DNA of 64,000 bases. It comes from Stutzerimonas chloritidismutans AW-1 (lineage in GTDB: Bacteria; Pseudomonadota; Gammaproteobacteria; Pseudomonadales; Pseudomonadaceae). Location of the stretch: positions 1 through 64,000 of the forward strand of contig NZ_AOFQ01000017.1 in NCBI RefSeq assembly GCF_000495915.1, read 5' to 3'. The notes beneath the pieces were generated by a model. It made no database searches. It had not been told where the DNA came from and saw nothing but the letters and a program-made list of their open reading frames with translations. Below are positions 7,872 through 16,337 of the stretch, piece by piece; the first letter of the stretch is position 1, and every line of letters starts with the position of its first letter. A program made the position numbers and the translations under genes.

Positions 7872-8593
7872 AAGCAGTCATGCGCGTGCTGATCGTCGAG
7901 GACGACCCGATGGTCATGCGCCTGAACGTCGATTACCTGGCCCGGCTCGAGGGCGTCGAGCTGGTCGGCCAGTGCGAGAGCGTGCCGGCCGCGCTCGTAT
8001 TGCTGGAGCGCGAGGCGGTGGACCTGCTGCTGCTCGACGTCTACCTGCGCAATCGCTCCGGGCTGGAGGTGCTGCGCCATCTGCGCGCGCAGGACCGCAA
8101 CACCGATGCCGTGCTGATCACCGCCGCTTCGGAGATCGAGACCGTGCGCGCGGCGCAACGCCTCGGCGCGCGGGATTACCTGGTCAAGCCGTTCAGTTTC
8201 GAGCGCTTCCGCGATGCGGTCGAGGCCTGCCGCCGTGCCCGCGAGGCGCTGTCCCGCCTGCCGGATCAGCTCGGTCAGGGCGATATCGACCGCCTGTTCA
8301 GCCAAGCGCCCGCCACCGACCTGCGCCGCCCCGGCGACCTGCCCAAGGGGCTGACACCTGCATCGCTGGCGCAGGTGGCGCAGGCGATCCTGGCGCTGGA
8401 CGAGGACAGCTTCACCAGCGAAACCCTGCTGCCCGCCACCGGCATGTCGCGCGTCTCGGTGCGCAAATACCTCAAGCACCTGAACGACATGCAGCTATTG
8501 GAGGAGTCCTTTCACTACGGGCAAATCGGCCGGCCCTCGTTTCGCTATCGCTGCCTGGACCGCGCCGCGTTGCTGCGGCTGGTGCAGGGCTAG
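7868..8593 (+). CDS. CitB/DcuR-family response regulator
   Basis: 241 residues. The receiver domain occupies residues 5-122, with acidic pocket EDD at 11-13, phospho-acceptor Asp57 (VDLLLLD) and the KPF loop near 105. The C-terminal part (about 165-235) carries a helix-turn-helix with TGMSRVSVRKYLKHL, typical of the DcuR/CitB/DpiA group. It is translationally coupled to the kinase at 6258 and expected to activate the divergent transporter gene. The cytoplasmic DNA-binding product ends four bases into the convergent serine hydrolase gene. Confidence 0.92.
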   Translation: MKAVMRVLIVEDDPMVMRLNVDYLARLEGVELVGQCESVPAALVLLEREAVDLLLLDVYLRNRSGLEVLRHLRAQDRNTDAVLITAASEIETVRAAQRLGARDYLVKPFSFERFRDAVEACRRAREALSRLPDQLGQGDIDRLFSQAPATDLRRPGDLPKGLTPASLAQVAQAILALDEDSFTSETLLPATGMSRVSVRKYLKHLNDMQLLEESFHYGQIGRPSFRYRCLDRAALLRLVQG

Positions 8594-9651
8594 GGACGCG
8601 TGCCCGCTGCAGAGGACGGCCCGTGCAGCGCGCCGATGATCTCGCCAAGCAGCCGGTGCAGCGCGTCGCGATGCCCCATGGCACCGCTGGAGGGCTGCTG
8701 GGTGTTGGAGGTCATCACCACCGTCATCTCGAGGCCCGGCACCACGTAGACCATCTGTCCGCCATAACCCCAGCCATAGCGCACCGCCTCTCCGCCCAGC
8801 TCGGTGATGAACCAGCCATAGCCGTAGCCGTGCCCGGTGTAGCGCGAGCGGGTGCGGGGTGTCCAGGACGCTTCTATCCAGTCCTGCGACAGCAATCGCT
8901 CGCCGGATGCGCTGAGCCCACCGCGGCGGTAGAGCTCGCCGAAGGCCAGCAGCGAGCGTGGCGTCATCGCCATCTCGTTGCCGCCCAGGTAGATGCCCTG
9001 CGGGTCGCGCGTCCAGGCGCTGATGGCGAAGCCGTCGAGTGGCGCCAGCCACTGTCGCGCCAGCTGCAATGTGGATTTGCCGGTGCGGCGCGTAAGGATT
9101 GCCGAGAGCAGATGGCTGGAGCCCGTCGAATAGATCATCGCCGTGCCGGGGTCGGCCTCGAACGGTCGTGCCAGTGCCGCACGAACCCAGTTGCGACTCG
9201 CCACCCAGGCGCCATAGTTGCGCCCGGAGGTCGATCCGAGCCCGGCCTGCATGCTCAGCAGATTGCCAACCGTCACCTGCTGCAGACGTGGATCGGGCTT
9301 GCTCGGCAGGTCGCTTTTCAGCAGACCGGCGATGGGTTGTTCGACGCTCTCGATGACGCCCTTGTCGATAGCGATGCCGACCAGTGCGGAAATCACCGAT
9401 TTGGACGCGGATTTGATGTTGCTCGGCGTGGTCGTGCGATGCCCGCGGTAACCGCGCTCGGCAAGGATCTCGCCACGCTGGGCGATGATCAGGGTGTGCA
9501 GCTGCTCCAGGCGCTCGGCCTGCTCGAGTACGGCGGTCAGCCGGGTATCGGCGACTGCCAGGGGGCAGAGAAGAAACAGCATCGCCAGGCAGAGTGCGCG
9601 GCGAGGGCGGGGGCTCGATGGGTGCAGGAGGCGCAGGGCAAGTGAGTGCAT
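8590..9651 (-). CDS. Beta-lactamase-family serine hydrolase, exported
   Basis: 353 residues. The hydrophobic N-terminal segment ALCLAMLFLLCPLAVA (about 19-34) is a signal peptide or anchor. The class C beta-lactamase/DD-peptidase catalytic motifs are present: S-A-S-K at 81-84 (nucleophile Ser81, Lys84) and Y-S-T at 174-176. A glycine-rich GYGYGW and YGWGYGG replace the usual third KTG-like box. This is the PF00144 fold used by esterases and peptidases as well as AmpC; the weak third box argues against true antibiotic resistance. The gene is convergent with the response regulator and overlaps its stop codon by four bases. Confidence 0.85.
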   Translation of the reverse strand: MHSLALRLLHPSSPRPRRALCLAMLFLLCPLAVADTRLTAVLEQAERLEQLHTLIIAQRGEILAERGYRGHRTTTPSNIKSASKSVISALVGIAIDKGVIESVEQPIAGLLKSDLPSKPDPRLQQVTVGNLLSMQAGLGSTSGRNYGAWVASRNWVRAALARPFEADPGTAMIYSTGSSHLLSAILTRRTGKSTLQLARQWLAPLDGFAISAWTRDPQGIYLGGNEMAMTPRSLLAFGELYRRGGLSASGERLLSQDWIEASWTPRTRSRYTGHGYGYGWFITELGGEAVRYGWGYGGQMVYVVPGLEMTVVMTSNTQQPSSGAMGHRDALHRLLGEIIGALHGPSSAAGTRP

Positions 9652-9730
9652 GCAGGGTTCGACCCTGGCCTGGCGCCACCGTGCAGTCCGGGAGCCGGGC
9701 GGCGGTCCGGCTCTCGGATGCCGAGCGAGG

Positions 9731-10177
9731 TTACTGGCGAATCCAGGTCTGCGTACGGCCCAGCGCCTCGATGCCGATGTAGCCGCGGACCTCCAGCTTG
9801 TCGCCGCCTTCGACCAGCCTGGCCTTTGCGCGGTAGGTTTTGCCCTTGGCCGGGTCGAGGATGGTGCCGTCGCTCCAGGCCTGTTCGCCGTCCGGCTTGA
9901 GGTCCCAGAGAATGGTCATGCCGGTGATGGGCTGATCCTTGCGCTCGCCGTCGCATTCGCTGCAGACCGGGTTCGGTCCGTGATCCGATTTCAGGATTTC
10001 GGCGACCTCGCCGCTCAGCGTGCCGTCAGCGGCCTGCTGGATTTCGACGATGGACTTGGGCTTGCCGGTTTCGTCGTCGATGGTCTGCCAGCGGCCGGCA
10101 GGCGATTCGGCGGCAAAAGCCAGTGAAGAGAGCGAGAGTGGCAGGGCCAGCAGCAGGGCATTGAAAAGAGGACGCAT
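9731..10177 (-). CDS. DUF2147 exported protein
   Basis: 148 residues with a clear signal peptide (cleavage near AFA-AE at 21-24). The mature part begins SPAGRWQTIDDETGKPKSIV and contains CSECDG (72-77), WDLKPDG and WSDGTILDPAKGKTY, the hallmark blocks of DUF2147, a lipocalin-like beta-barrel family of periplasmic proteins of unknown function. The start chosen is the ATG at 10175-10177, immediately before the signal peptide. The longer upstream frame lacks an RBS and is compositionally unlike a protein. It is a single-gene unit. Confidence 0.88.
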   Translation of the reverse strand: MRPLFNALLLALPLSLSSLAFAAESPAGRWQTIDDETGKPKSIVEIQQAADGTLSGEVAEILKSDHGPNPVCSECDGERKDQPITGMTILWDLKPDGEQAWSDGTILDPAKGKTYRAKARLVEGGDKLEVRGYIGIEALGRTQTWIRQ

Positions 10178-10281
10178 GGTGTCTCCAGTGATGGAAAAGG
10201 CAGCGCCGACTCTAGCACCGGGCATTTGCCTGCACTTGCCCTGGCCGGCTGACCGGTCGGTTCTCGTCGCTTTCGTCATCC

Positions 10282-11232
10282 TCAGTCGTCCTGATCGCGG
10301 GATGGCTGGCGCCCGATCGCGGCCGCCAACGCCAGTGCCACGACCGAGCTGTGTGCGGCGTTGGTGCCGTGGTTGGCTCCCGGAAACAGCTGGAATTCGC
10401 TGTGCAGGCCGTGGCTGGACAGCCGCTGGAGACGGTCGACCAGATCCCGGGCATTGCCGACCATGCGCCGCTCGGCCATATGGCGCTGGCGCGGGTCGTC
10501 CATGGCGGCATCCGCCGCCGGCTGTTCGGCACCGCCAGCGGTGACCAGCAGGCGCGCATCGACGGGCTGGCCTGCGAGACGCCGTTCGAACGCTTCGAGC
10601 GTGCGTTCGACATAGCCCTTGTACCACCAGATCGACGGACTGGCGGCCACATAGCCCTGAAATGCCTGCGGCTTGGTGAGCAGAGTGTAGAGGGTGAACA
10701 GGCCGCCGTAGGAATGGCCGAACAGGGTCTGCCGTCGGGCGTCGACCGGGTAGCGCTGGGCGATTAGCGGTTTGAGTTCGTCCTCGATAAAGGCCAGAAA
10801 GTCATCGGCACCGCCCGATAGCGGCGGTTCGCGGCCCGGCAGGCGCTGGCGATCCTCGGCTTTGGGCGTGTAATCCTCGGCACGCGCCTTGAAGTCGTAC
10901 AGGGCCTCGCCGGGGTAGCCGATGCCAACCACCAGTACCGAATCGCGAAGATTAGGGTCGGGCCGATCCTCCAGCGCCTGGGCCTGGATCGCCAGCCCCG
11001 GAAACAGGGCGTTGCCATCCAGCACATAGAGCACCGGATAGCCATCCGGCGGGGGCGCGTGTCGCGGCGCAGAGACGAAGATGCGGTAGTCCTTGCCAGT
11101 GCGTTGCGAATGCAGGTCACGCTGGCTGCTGTGCGGTAGCTGAACTGGCTGCCAGCCGGCTTCTTCCCCGGCGTGTGCCTGTACGGCGGCAAGTCCCAGA
11201 CTGGCGAGCACGGCGAGCAGGGCGCCTTTCAT
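10282..11232 (-). CDS. Alpha/beta hydrolase, siderophore esterase-like (esterase D family)
   Basis: 316 residues with a signal peptide ending near AHA (about residue 21), so it is periplasmic. The nucleophile elbow G-H-S-Y-G-G places Ser at about 174; the catalytic His lies in PGANHGTN near 290. This resembles the IroE/BesA/Fes-type esterases that hydrolyse ferric tri-catecholate siderophores (PF00756), but other ester substrates are possible. The start overlaps the DUF2218 gene by four bases and the pair follows the TonB-dependent receptor at 13739, so the context strongly favours release of iron from an imported siderophore. Confidence 0.8.
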   Translation of the reverse strand: MKGALLAVLASLGLAAVQAHAGEEAGWQPVQLPHSSQRDLHSQRTGKDYRIFVSAPRHAPPPDGYPVLYVLDGNALFPGLAIQAQALEDRPDPNLRDSVLVVGIGYPGEALYDFKARAEDYTPKAEDRQRLPGREPPLSGGADDFLAFIEDELKPLIAQRYPVDARRQTLFGHSYGGLFTLYTLLTKPQAFQGYVAASPSIWWYKGYVERTLEAFERRLAGQPVDARLLVTAGGAEQPAADAAMDDPRQRHMAERRMVGNARDLVDRLQRLSSHGLHSEFQLFPGANHGTNAAHSSVVALALAAAIGRQPSRDQDD

Positions 11233-11546
11233 GGCTCGACCTGCCTGCGGCTTGGCGGTAGCGGCCCGTCCAGCCAGTTCACCTTCAGTGCTTCCTCGCC
11301 GGAAAAGCGGTGGAGGTGGTCGTCGATGACGAAGCGCAGGCGCTTTTCCGCCTCGCCGGCCTCGGCCTGGCAGTCGATCAGCAGTCGCTCGTCATCGGCG
11401 AGCATCCGGCACTGGCCGAAGGCGAATTCGACCTGTGCCTGACGTTCATCCAGCTGGACTTCGGCCTTGTGCGCGAAGTGTTTGCACAGCCGCATCATGT
11501 TGCGTGACGCGCGGGGTGTCGCCACCTGGGCGTGAAACTGGGGCAT
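11229..11546 (-). CDS. DUF2218 protein
   Basis: 105 residues. The pattern fits DUF2218: an N-terminal AQVATPRASRNMMRLCKHFAHK block with a conserved Arg/His/Cys set, then an FAFGQCRMLADDERLLI strand pair, and a short closing HLHRFSGEEAL. No signal peptide is present. The gene sits between the TonB receptor (54 bases upstream) and the siderophore esterase (four-base overlap). The family lacks a firm biochemical role, but DUF2218 genes are frequently near iron-siderophore genes, and an accessory role in cytoplasmic siderophore handling is plausible. Confidence 0.8.
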   Translation of the reverse strand: MPQFHAQVATPRASRNMMRLCKHFAHKAEVQLDERQAQVEFAFGQCRMLADDERLLIDCQAEAGEAEKRLRFVIDDHLHRFSGEEALKVNWLDGPLPPSRRQVEP

Positions 11547-11600
11547 GGTGATCTCCGGAAGTCAGCCGCCGACGCCTACGGGCGCAGGCGGCCAGGTGGA

Positions 11601-13739
11601 TCAGAACTCGTAGCGGGCGCCCACCGTGAAACTGCGCGACGGGCCGTAGAAGTTGAAGGTGCCGACGCTGCCAACCCGCGAAACGTATTTGCGGTCGAGC
11701 AGGTTGTTCACGTCGAATGTGCCGGTCAGCTTGTCGGTGATCGGGTAGGACAGCTTGGCATCCACCACTGCATATCCCGGTGCGCTGAGGCGCGGGCTGC
11801 CGGCGCGTTCGATGTAGTAGTCGCTCATCGCGGTCACGCCACCACCGATCCCCAGGCCGCGCAGGGCACCGCCGGGCAGGGTGTACTTGGTCCACAGCGA
11901 GGCCTGGTGCTGGGGCATCAGCGCGAAGAGCGCGTTGTCGTCACCGGCCAGGTTCTCGGTTTTCATGTAGGTGTAGCCGGCCAGCACTTCCCAGTCGGAG
12001 GTCAGGTTGCCGCTGATTTCCAGTTCGCCACCTCGGATGCGGGTCTTGCCGGTGGCCTCGTAGACGCCGCTGATCGGCGCGCCGCTGTCATCGATGGCGC
12101 CGGCCGCGCGGTTCTCGTCGGTGAGCTGGAAGGCGGTGATGCGCGCGTTCAGGTCGCCGCCGAAATAGCTGCCCTTGATGCCGACCTCGTACTGCTCGCC
12201 TTCGCGCGGGTCGATGATGCGGCCGTCGGCACCGGCCTCGCTCTGCGGCTTGAAGACCTGCGAGTAGCTGGCGTAGAGGGAGTGCTGGTCATCCAGATCG
12301 AACACCAGGCCGCCGTAGGGCGTGACATAGCCGGACTCGCGCACATCCTGCGTGGCGCTGCTGTTCTCGCCTTCGAAGCTGCTGACCCGCGCACCACCGA
12401 TCAGCGCCAGGCGCTGGATCGGGCGGAAGGTCAGCTTGGCGTAGAGGCCGGCTTCGCGCTCGTCGGTTTCGGTCGGTGTGCCGAAGGTGACGTTCGGCTT
12501 GCTGGTGTCGCCCGGCTGGTAGCTGGCGACGTCGATGGCGCCGAGATTGCCGCGGGCGTCCGCGTACTCGGTCTCGTAGCGTTTGAAATCGCTGCCGATG
12601 ACGAACTCGCTGACCTGCCCGAGCAGCTCGAACGGCTGGCTGTAGTTGGCATCGACGGCGAGGGTGTCCTGCTCCAGATCGCGGGCGGTGTAGGCCAGGC
12701 TGGTCGCGCCACTGTTGACGTTGCGCGCGGTGAAGGCATAGAGGTAATCGGTCGCGCGCCTGGAGCCGCGCACCGCCACGCGACCGTAGCCGCCATTGTC
12801 GAAGCGATGGGTCAGCTCGGCGACGACGTCGGTGCCGCGGCTGTCGAAATCCCCCCAGTCGGCGCCCAGGTAGGTCGAGCGGCTGAAGTCTTCCAGGCTG
12901 CCGTCGATGGCGGCCGGATAGCCGTTGTGCGGGAGGATGTCCTTGGTCTGGTGGATCAGCCCGAAAGACATGACGGTGGCGTCGGACAGGTCGATGTCCA
13001 GTGCGCCATAGAAGCTCTCGCTGGTGTTGGCGTTGTAGTCGACCTCGCCGTTGGTTTCGGCGCGGGAGATGACCGTACGGCCGCGCACGCGCCCCTGCTC
13101 GTCGAGCGGGCCGGACAGGTCGGCTTCCAGGTAATTGGTGTCCCAGCTGCCGTAGCGTCCGGTCAGGCTGCCCTGGAACTCGCGAGTCGGGCGCTTGCGC
13201 ACCATGTTGACGATGCCGCCCATCTCGCTGGTGCTGTTGAACAGCCCGGACGGCCCGCGCATGACCTCGACCCGATCGAACGGCGACAGCGACGGCAGCG
13301 TACCGTTGATGCTTGCCATCGGCGCGGGCAGGCCATCGATGTTGAATTCGTCGTACTCGTAGCCGCGCGCATAGATCGACGAGCGCCCGCTGTCGTTGCT
13401 CAGGGTGCGCAGGCCGGTTGAGTACTTGGCCAGGTCATCCAGGTTCACGAACTGGCGGTCGCGGATGTAATCGCTGGTGTACACGCTGATCGACTGCGGA
13501 ATGTCGCGCAGTTCGGCCGGCGTCTTGGTGCCGACGGTGGCGGCCGGCACGGTGTAGCCGCCGCTTTGCTCCGAAGACGGCATGTCGTACAGGCGGTTGC
13601 CTTCGACGGTGATGCTCTCCAGCTGCACCGGTTCGGCCTGAGCGGCGACACTCTGCGCCAGGGCGCTCAACGGAAACGGGGCGAGCAGGCCGGCGAGCAG
13701 CAATGGTCTGAGGCTTGAGGTGCGGAGAATTCTGTCCAT
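11601..13739 (-). CDS. TonB-dependent siderophore receptor
   Basis: 712 residues. A signal peptide (cleavage near ALAQ-S) and a TonB-box-like LESITVEG (about 40-47) precede the plug domain (about 60-170, with IPQSISVYTSDYIRDRQ, YARGYEYDEFNIDGLP and RVEVMRGPSGLF) and the 22-strand barrel ending in the typical aromatic C-terminus (FTVGARYEF). It imports a ferric siderophore across the outer membrane using TonB-ExbBD energy. It has no extra N-terminal signalling domain, so it is not a FecA-type transducer. An AGGAG ribosome site and a Fur box precede it. It heads the operon with DUF2218 and the esterase. Confidence 0.95.
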   Translation of the reverse strand: MDRILRTSSLRPLLLAGLLAPFPLSALAQSVAAQAEPVQLESITVEGNRLYDMPSSEQSGGYTVPAATVGTKTPAELRDIPQSISVYTSDYIRDRQFVNLDDLAKYSTGLRTLSNDSGRSSIYARGYEYDEFNIDGLPAPMASINGTLPSLSPFDRVEVMRGPSGLFNSTSEMGGIVNMVRKRPTREFQGSLTGRYGSWDTNYLEADLSGPLDEQGRVRGRTVISRAETNGEVDYNANTSESFYGALDIDLSDATVMSFGLIHQTKDILPHNGYPAAIDGSLEDFSRSTYLGADWGDFDSRGTDVVAELTHRFDNGGYGRVAVRGSRRATDYLYAFTARNVNSGATSLAYTARDLEQDTLAVDANYSQPFELLGQVSEFVIGSDFKRYETEYADARGNLGAIDVASYQPGDTSKPNVTFGTPTETDEREAGLYAKLTFRPIQRLALIGGARVSSFEGENSSATQDVRESGYVTPYGGLVFDLDDQHSLYASYSQVFKPQSEAGADGRIIDPREGEQYEVGIKGSYFGGDLNARITAFQLTDENRAAGAIDDSGAPISGVYEATGKTRIRGGELEISGNLTSDWEVLAGYTYMKTENLAGDDNALFALMPQHQASLWTKYTLPGGALRGLGIGGGVTAMSDYYIERAGSPRLSAPGYAVVDAKLSYPITDKLTGTFDVNNLLDRKYVSRVGSVGTFNFYGPSRSFTVGARYEF

Positions 13740-13790
13740 GGGCGGCTCCTGTCGCAGCGGCGGCGACGTGTTGGCAAACGTTCGCGCTAC

Positions 13791-13812
13791 TTAATGATAA
13801 TGATTTGCATCA
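13791..13812. promoter_or_regulatory. Fur box
   Basis: TTAATGATAATGATTTGCATC closely follows the Fur consensus of tandem GATAAT-type hexamers (AATGATAATGATT core). It lies about 55 bases upstream of the TonB receptor start and about 100 bases upstream of the divergent AraC-type regulator, so iron-bound Fur would repress one or both. Confidence 0.75.
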
Positions 13813-13911
13813 AAAGATGTCGGCGCGTAGTCTGCCACCCAGCCGCTTCGCGAACCTTTGCGGGGCCGAACATTTGCTTTGCAATCCCGTCAGTTCGAGG
13901 CGCAGCGCCGC

Positions 13912-14880
13912 ATGAATCAAGCCGATCACATCATTCGTGGCGATGAGTTGCCGGCCATGAGCAGGCCGGGGCTGCGCCTGCCCAACGAGGATGACGACCG
14001 CCTGCTCTACGGCCGGGTGAAGTGGGCGCAGCTGCGGGATGGCCTGTCGCTGCACTGGTCCGATTGCGAAGAGCTGCAGGATTTCGTCACCGAAAACGTG
14101 GTTGGTCCGCGGGTATCGTTCGTGCTCTTTCTGCAGGGCCAGAGCCGGGTCAGCTATGGCGATCTGTCGCTGACGCTCGGTCAGTCGGCGTCGCAGCGAG
14201 CCCCCGAGGGCGTGGCGGTTTCGATGAACGAGCCCGTGCTGTTCCGCCGCCAGGCGCGCCGCGGCAGTCATATCCGCAAGCTGGTGGTGAGCCTGACGCC
14301 GGACTGGTTCGAAGGGCGCGGGGAGGGTGTCGGCTCGAGCGATGGCGCGATCCGCCGCTTCATGGATAGCCACCTGACGCCGCGCATCTGGAAGCCATCG
14401 GCGCGGCTGCTGACCCTGGCCGAGCAGATGCTCAACCCGCCCGGCTACGACACGCTGCTTCAGGGCCTGTACCTGGAAAGCCGCGCACTGGACATCGCCT
14501 GCGAAGCACTGATCAGCCTGGGTGATGGCTCGGCGTCGGCGGAACAGAGCCTGCGCCCGCAGGAGTACCGCCGTCTGCAACGCCTCCTCGCGCTCCTCGA
14601 CAGCGGTGAGGCCGACGACTGGACGCTGGAGCACATCGCCCGGGACGTGGGTGTCAATGCCACCACGCTGCAGCGGCAGTTTCGCCTGTTCAAGGGCATG
14701 ACCGTGTTCGAGTACCAGCGTGCCCGCCGGCTGCAACTGGCGCGGGAGGCATTGGAGCGTGAAGGTGCCAGCGTCAACGAGGCCGCCTGGCGCGCCGGCT
14801 ACAACAGTCCGGCCAACTTCGCCACGGCGTTCAAACGCCAGTTCGGCATCAGCCCGCGGCAGGTGCGGGCGCGGCTTTGA
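13912..14880 (+). CDS. AraC/PchR-family transcriptional regulator
   Basis: 322 residues from the ATG at 13912; the frame stays open upstream but has no earlier good start. The N-terminal ligand-binding half contains FVLFLQGQSRVSYGD; the C-terminal AraC domain (about 220-320) has two helix-turn-helices, VNATTLQRQFRLFKGMTVFEY and YNSPANFATAFKRQFG. This is the PchR type, where a ferric siderophore binds the regulator and activates the cognate receptor. The divergent position next to a TonB receptor with a shared Fur box fits exactly. Confidence 0.9.
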   Translation: MNQADHIIRGDELPAMSRPGLRLPNEDDDRLLYGRVKWAQLRDGLSLHWSDCEELQDFVTENVVGPRVSFVLFLQGQSRVSYGDLSLTLGQSASQRAPEGVAVSMNEPVLFRRQARRGSHIRKLVVSLTPDWFEGRGEGVGSSDGAIRRFMDSHLTPRIWKPSARLLTLAEQMLNPPGYDTLLQGLYLESRALDIACEALISLGDGSASAEQSLRPQEYRRLQRLLALLDSGEADDWTLEHIARDVGVNATTLQRQFRLFKGMTVFEYQRARRLQLAREALEREGASVNEAAWRAGYNSPANFATAFKRQFGISPRQVRARL

Positions 14881-14991
14881 ATGCTCGGAAGGTGTGCCGT
14901 AAGACTTTTGCCCGCGGCCACATCTCGCGGCTGCTTGTTAAGCCGCCACCGCCGCGCCATGCTCGCCACCGGTATTCAAAGGAGCGATTCG

Positions 14992-15315
14992 ATGAAACAG
15001 GGATTGTTGGCTACGGTGCTGCTGGCTGTGTTGGCGACACAGGCGCAGGCCGGTTTCCAGAAAGACAGGGAGGCGTTCGACAGGCGCCAGGCCGAGCTCG
15101 ACCAGCGTTGCGAGTCGGCCCGGGAGGCGAAGCTGGCGCCGCTGCGCGAAGCGGCGTTTCAGGACTGCATGAGAACGACCCGCAACAGTCGCGCCGAGAC
15201 CGAATGTCGGCGCAAGACCGCCGGTGAAAACGGCAACCGGGCCGGCGGTGCGCCTCGCTTCTATGACTTGCCTGCCTGCGTAGAGGCGTTCGAGCACAAG
15301 CGACAGCGGCCCTGA
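14992..15315 (+). CDS. Small exported protein, hypothetical
   Basis: 107 residues starting MKQGLLATVLLAVLATQAQA, a textbook signal peptide cleaved after AQA, with an AAAGGAG ribosome site. The mature part is highly charged and Arg-rich, with four cysteines (CESAR, DCMR, ECRR, ACVE) that could form two disulfides in the periplasm. No family is recognised. It stands alone, 111 bases after the AraC-type gene. Confidence 0.75.
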   Translation: MKQGLLATVLLAVLATQAQAGFQKDREAFDRRQAELDQRCESAREAKLAPLREAAFQDCMRTTRNSRAETECRRKTAGENGNRAGGAPRFYDLPACVEAFEHKRQRP

Positions 15316-15570
15316 GCGGGAACCGCGGGCGTGACGCGTAACGCGTGATATAGCCCGGCTGACGGTTGAACAAGCTGGCCCGGCGATCTACGCCATGTGA
15401 GCGGCGCCTCCTCCCCCACATTCCCGCCCCCACCGGGCTCGCCATACGTCGGAGAGCTGTGGACGGGCACGCCCATCTGCTCAAGTGTGATGGGCTGGCG
15501 CCGAGAAAGGGGGTATCTGATTGATTCTAGTGGCCTGCCCCCGATGCCGGCATCCCTCCGAGGACACTGC

Positions 15571-16337
15571 ATGCGTTCGTCCTGGCTCCGCGATCTGAGC
15601 GTCGCCCTTGTCCTGCTAGTGTCCGGGGTCTGTAGCGCGCTCACCTATGCCCATGCAATCACCGCGGTCACCGAAGAGCTGCCGCCCTACAACATGACCG
15701 TCGATGGCGAGCTGACCGGCATGGGCACCGAGGTGGTGAAGGCGGTGCTGGAGGAGGCCAGCGAGGACGTGCGCATCCGTTCCATGCCCTGGGCCCGTGC
15801 CTATGACATCGCCTTGAACAACGAGAACGTGCTGATCTATTCCATCGCTCGCACGCCGCAGCGCGAACCGTTGTTCAAGTGGGTCGGGGTGATCGCGCCG
15901 ACCCGCTGGTTCCTGTTCTCGCTGCCCGGCACCAAGTTCGATCTGAAAACCCTGGACGATGCCCGGCAATACCAGATCGCCACGGTCAAGGCGATGTCGG
16001 CGAGCAGTACCTGATCGACAAGGGCTTCGCCGTCGGCCGCAACCTGCAGTCGAGCAACAAGTACGAGCACAACTACCAGAAGCTCAAGGCGGGGCGGGTG
16101 GATCTGTGGATATCCAACGAGCTCAACGCCCATTACCTGGTGCGCCAGGCCAGTGGTGATCCGAACGAGGCGGCGGTGCCGCAGCTGAGCCTGGACGACC
16201 TTGGCGGTGCGGATGGCCTGTGCATGGCGTTCAGTCGCGACACGCCGGATGAAGTCGTTGAGCGCTTCCGCCAGGCGCTGGCTCGCGTGCGGGCCGATGG
16301 GCGCTACGACGCGATTGTCGCGAAATGGCTGAAATGA
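15571..16337 (+). pseudogene. Periplasmic amino-acid-type substrate-binding protein, frameshifted
   Basis: Reading from the ATG at 15571, a signal peptide leads into a PBP2/SBP_bac_3-like domain (TEELPPYNM, PWARAYDIAL, LIYSIARTPQREPLFKWVG). The frame stops at 16014 after ATVKAM. The homologous continuation DVGEQYLIDKGFAVGRNL is in another frame and runs to 16337. The break lies at about 15990-15995, where AAGGCGATGTC would need one extra G (AAGGGCGATGTC, giving KGDVGEQY). It is either a one-base deletion in a G-run or an assembly error. The closely similar gene at 17690 is intact. The product would bind a small ligand and is adjacent to a diguanylate cyclase. Confidence 0.8.

Noticed and set aside
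8590-9651. An AmpC beta-lactamase
   Set aside because: SxxK and YxT motifs are present but the third box is atypical and no ampR neighbour exists, so a general serine hydrolase is the safer call.
11532-13421. A 629-codon plus-strand open frame opposite the TonB receptor
   Set aside because: Its protein is a Val/Ala/Asp-rich antisense shadow of the receptor codons; the minus-strand frame has signal peptide, plug and barrel motifs.
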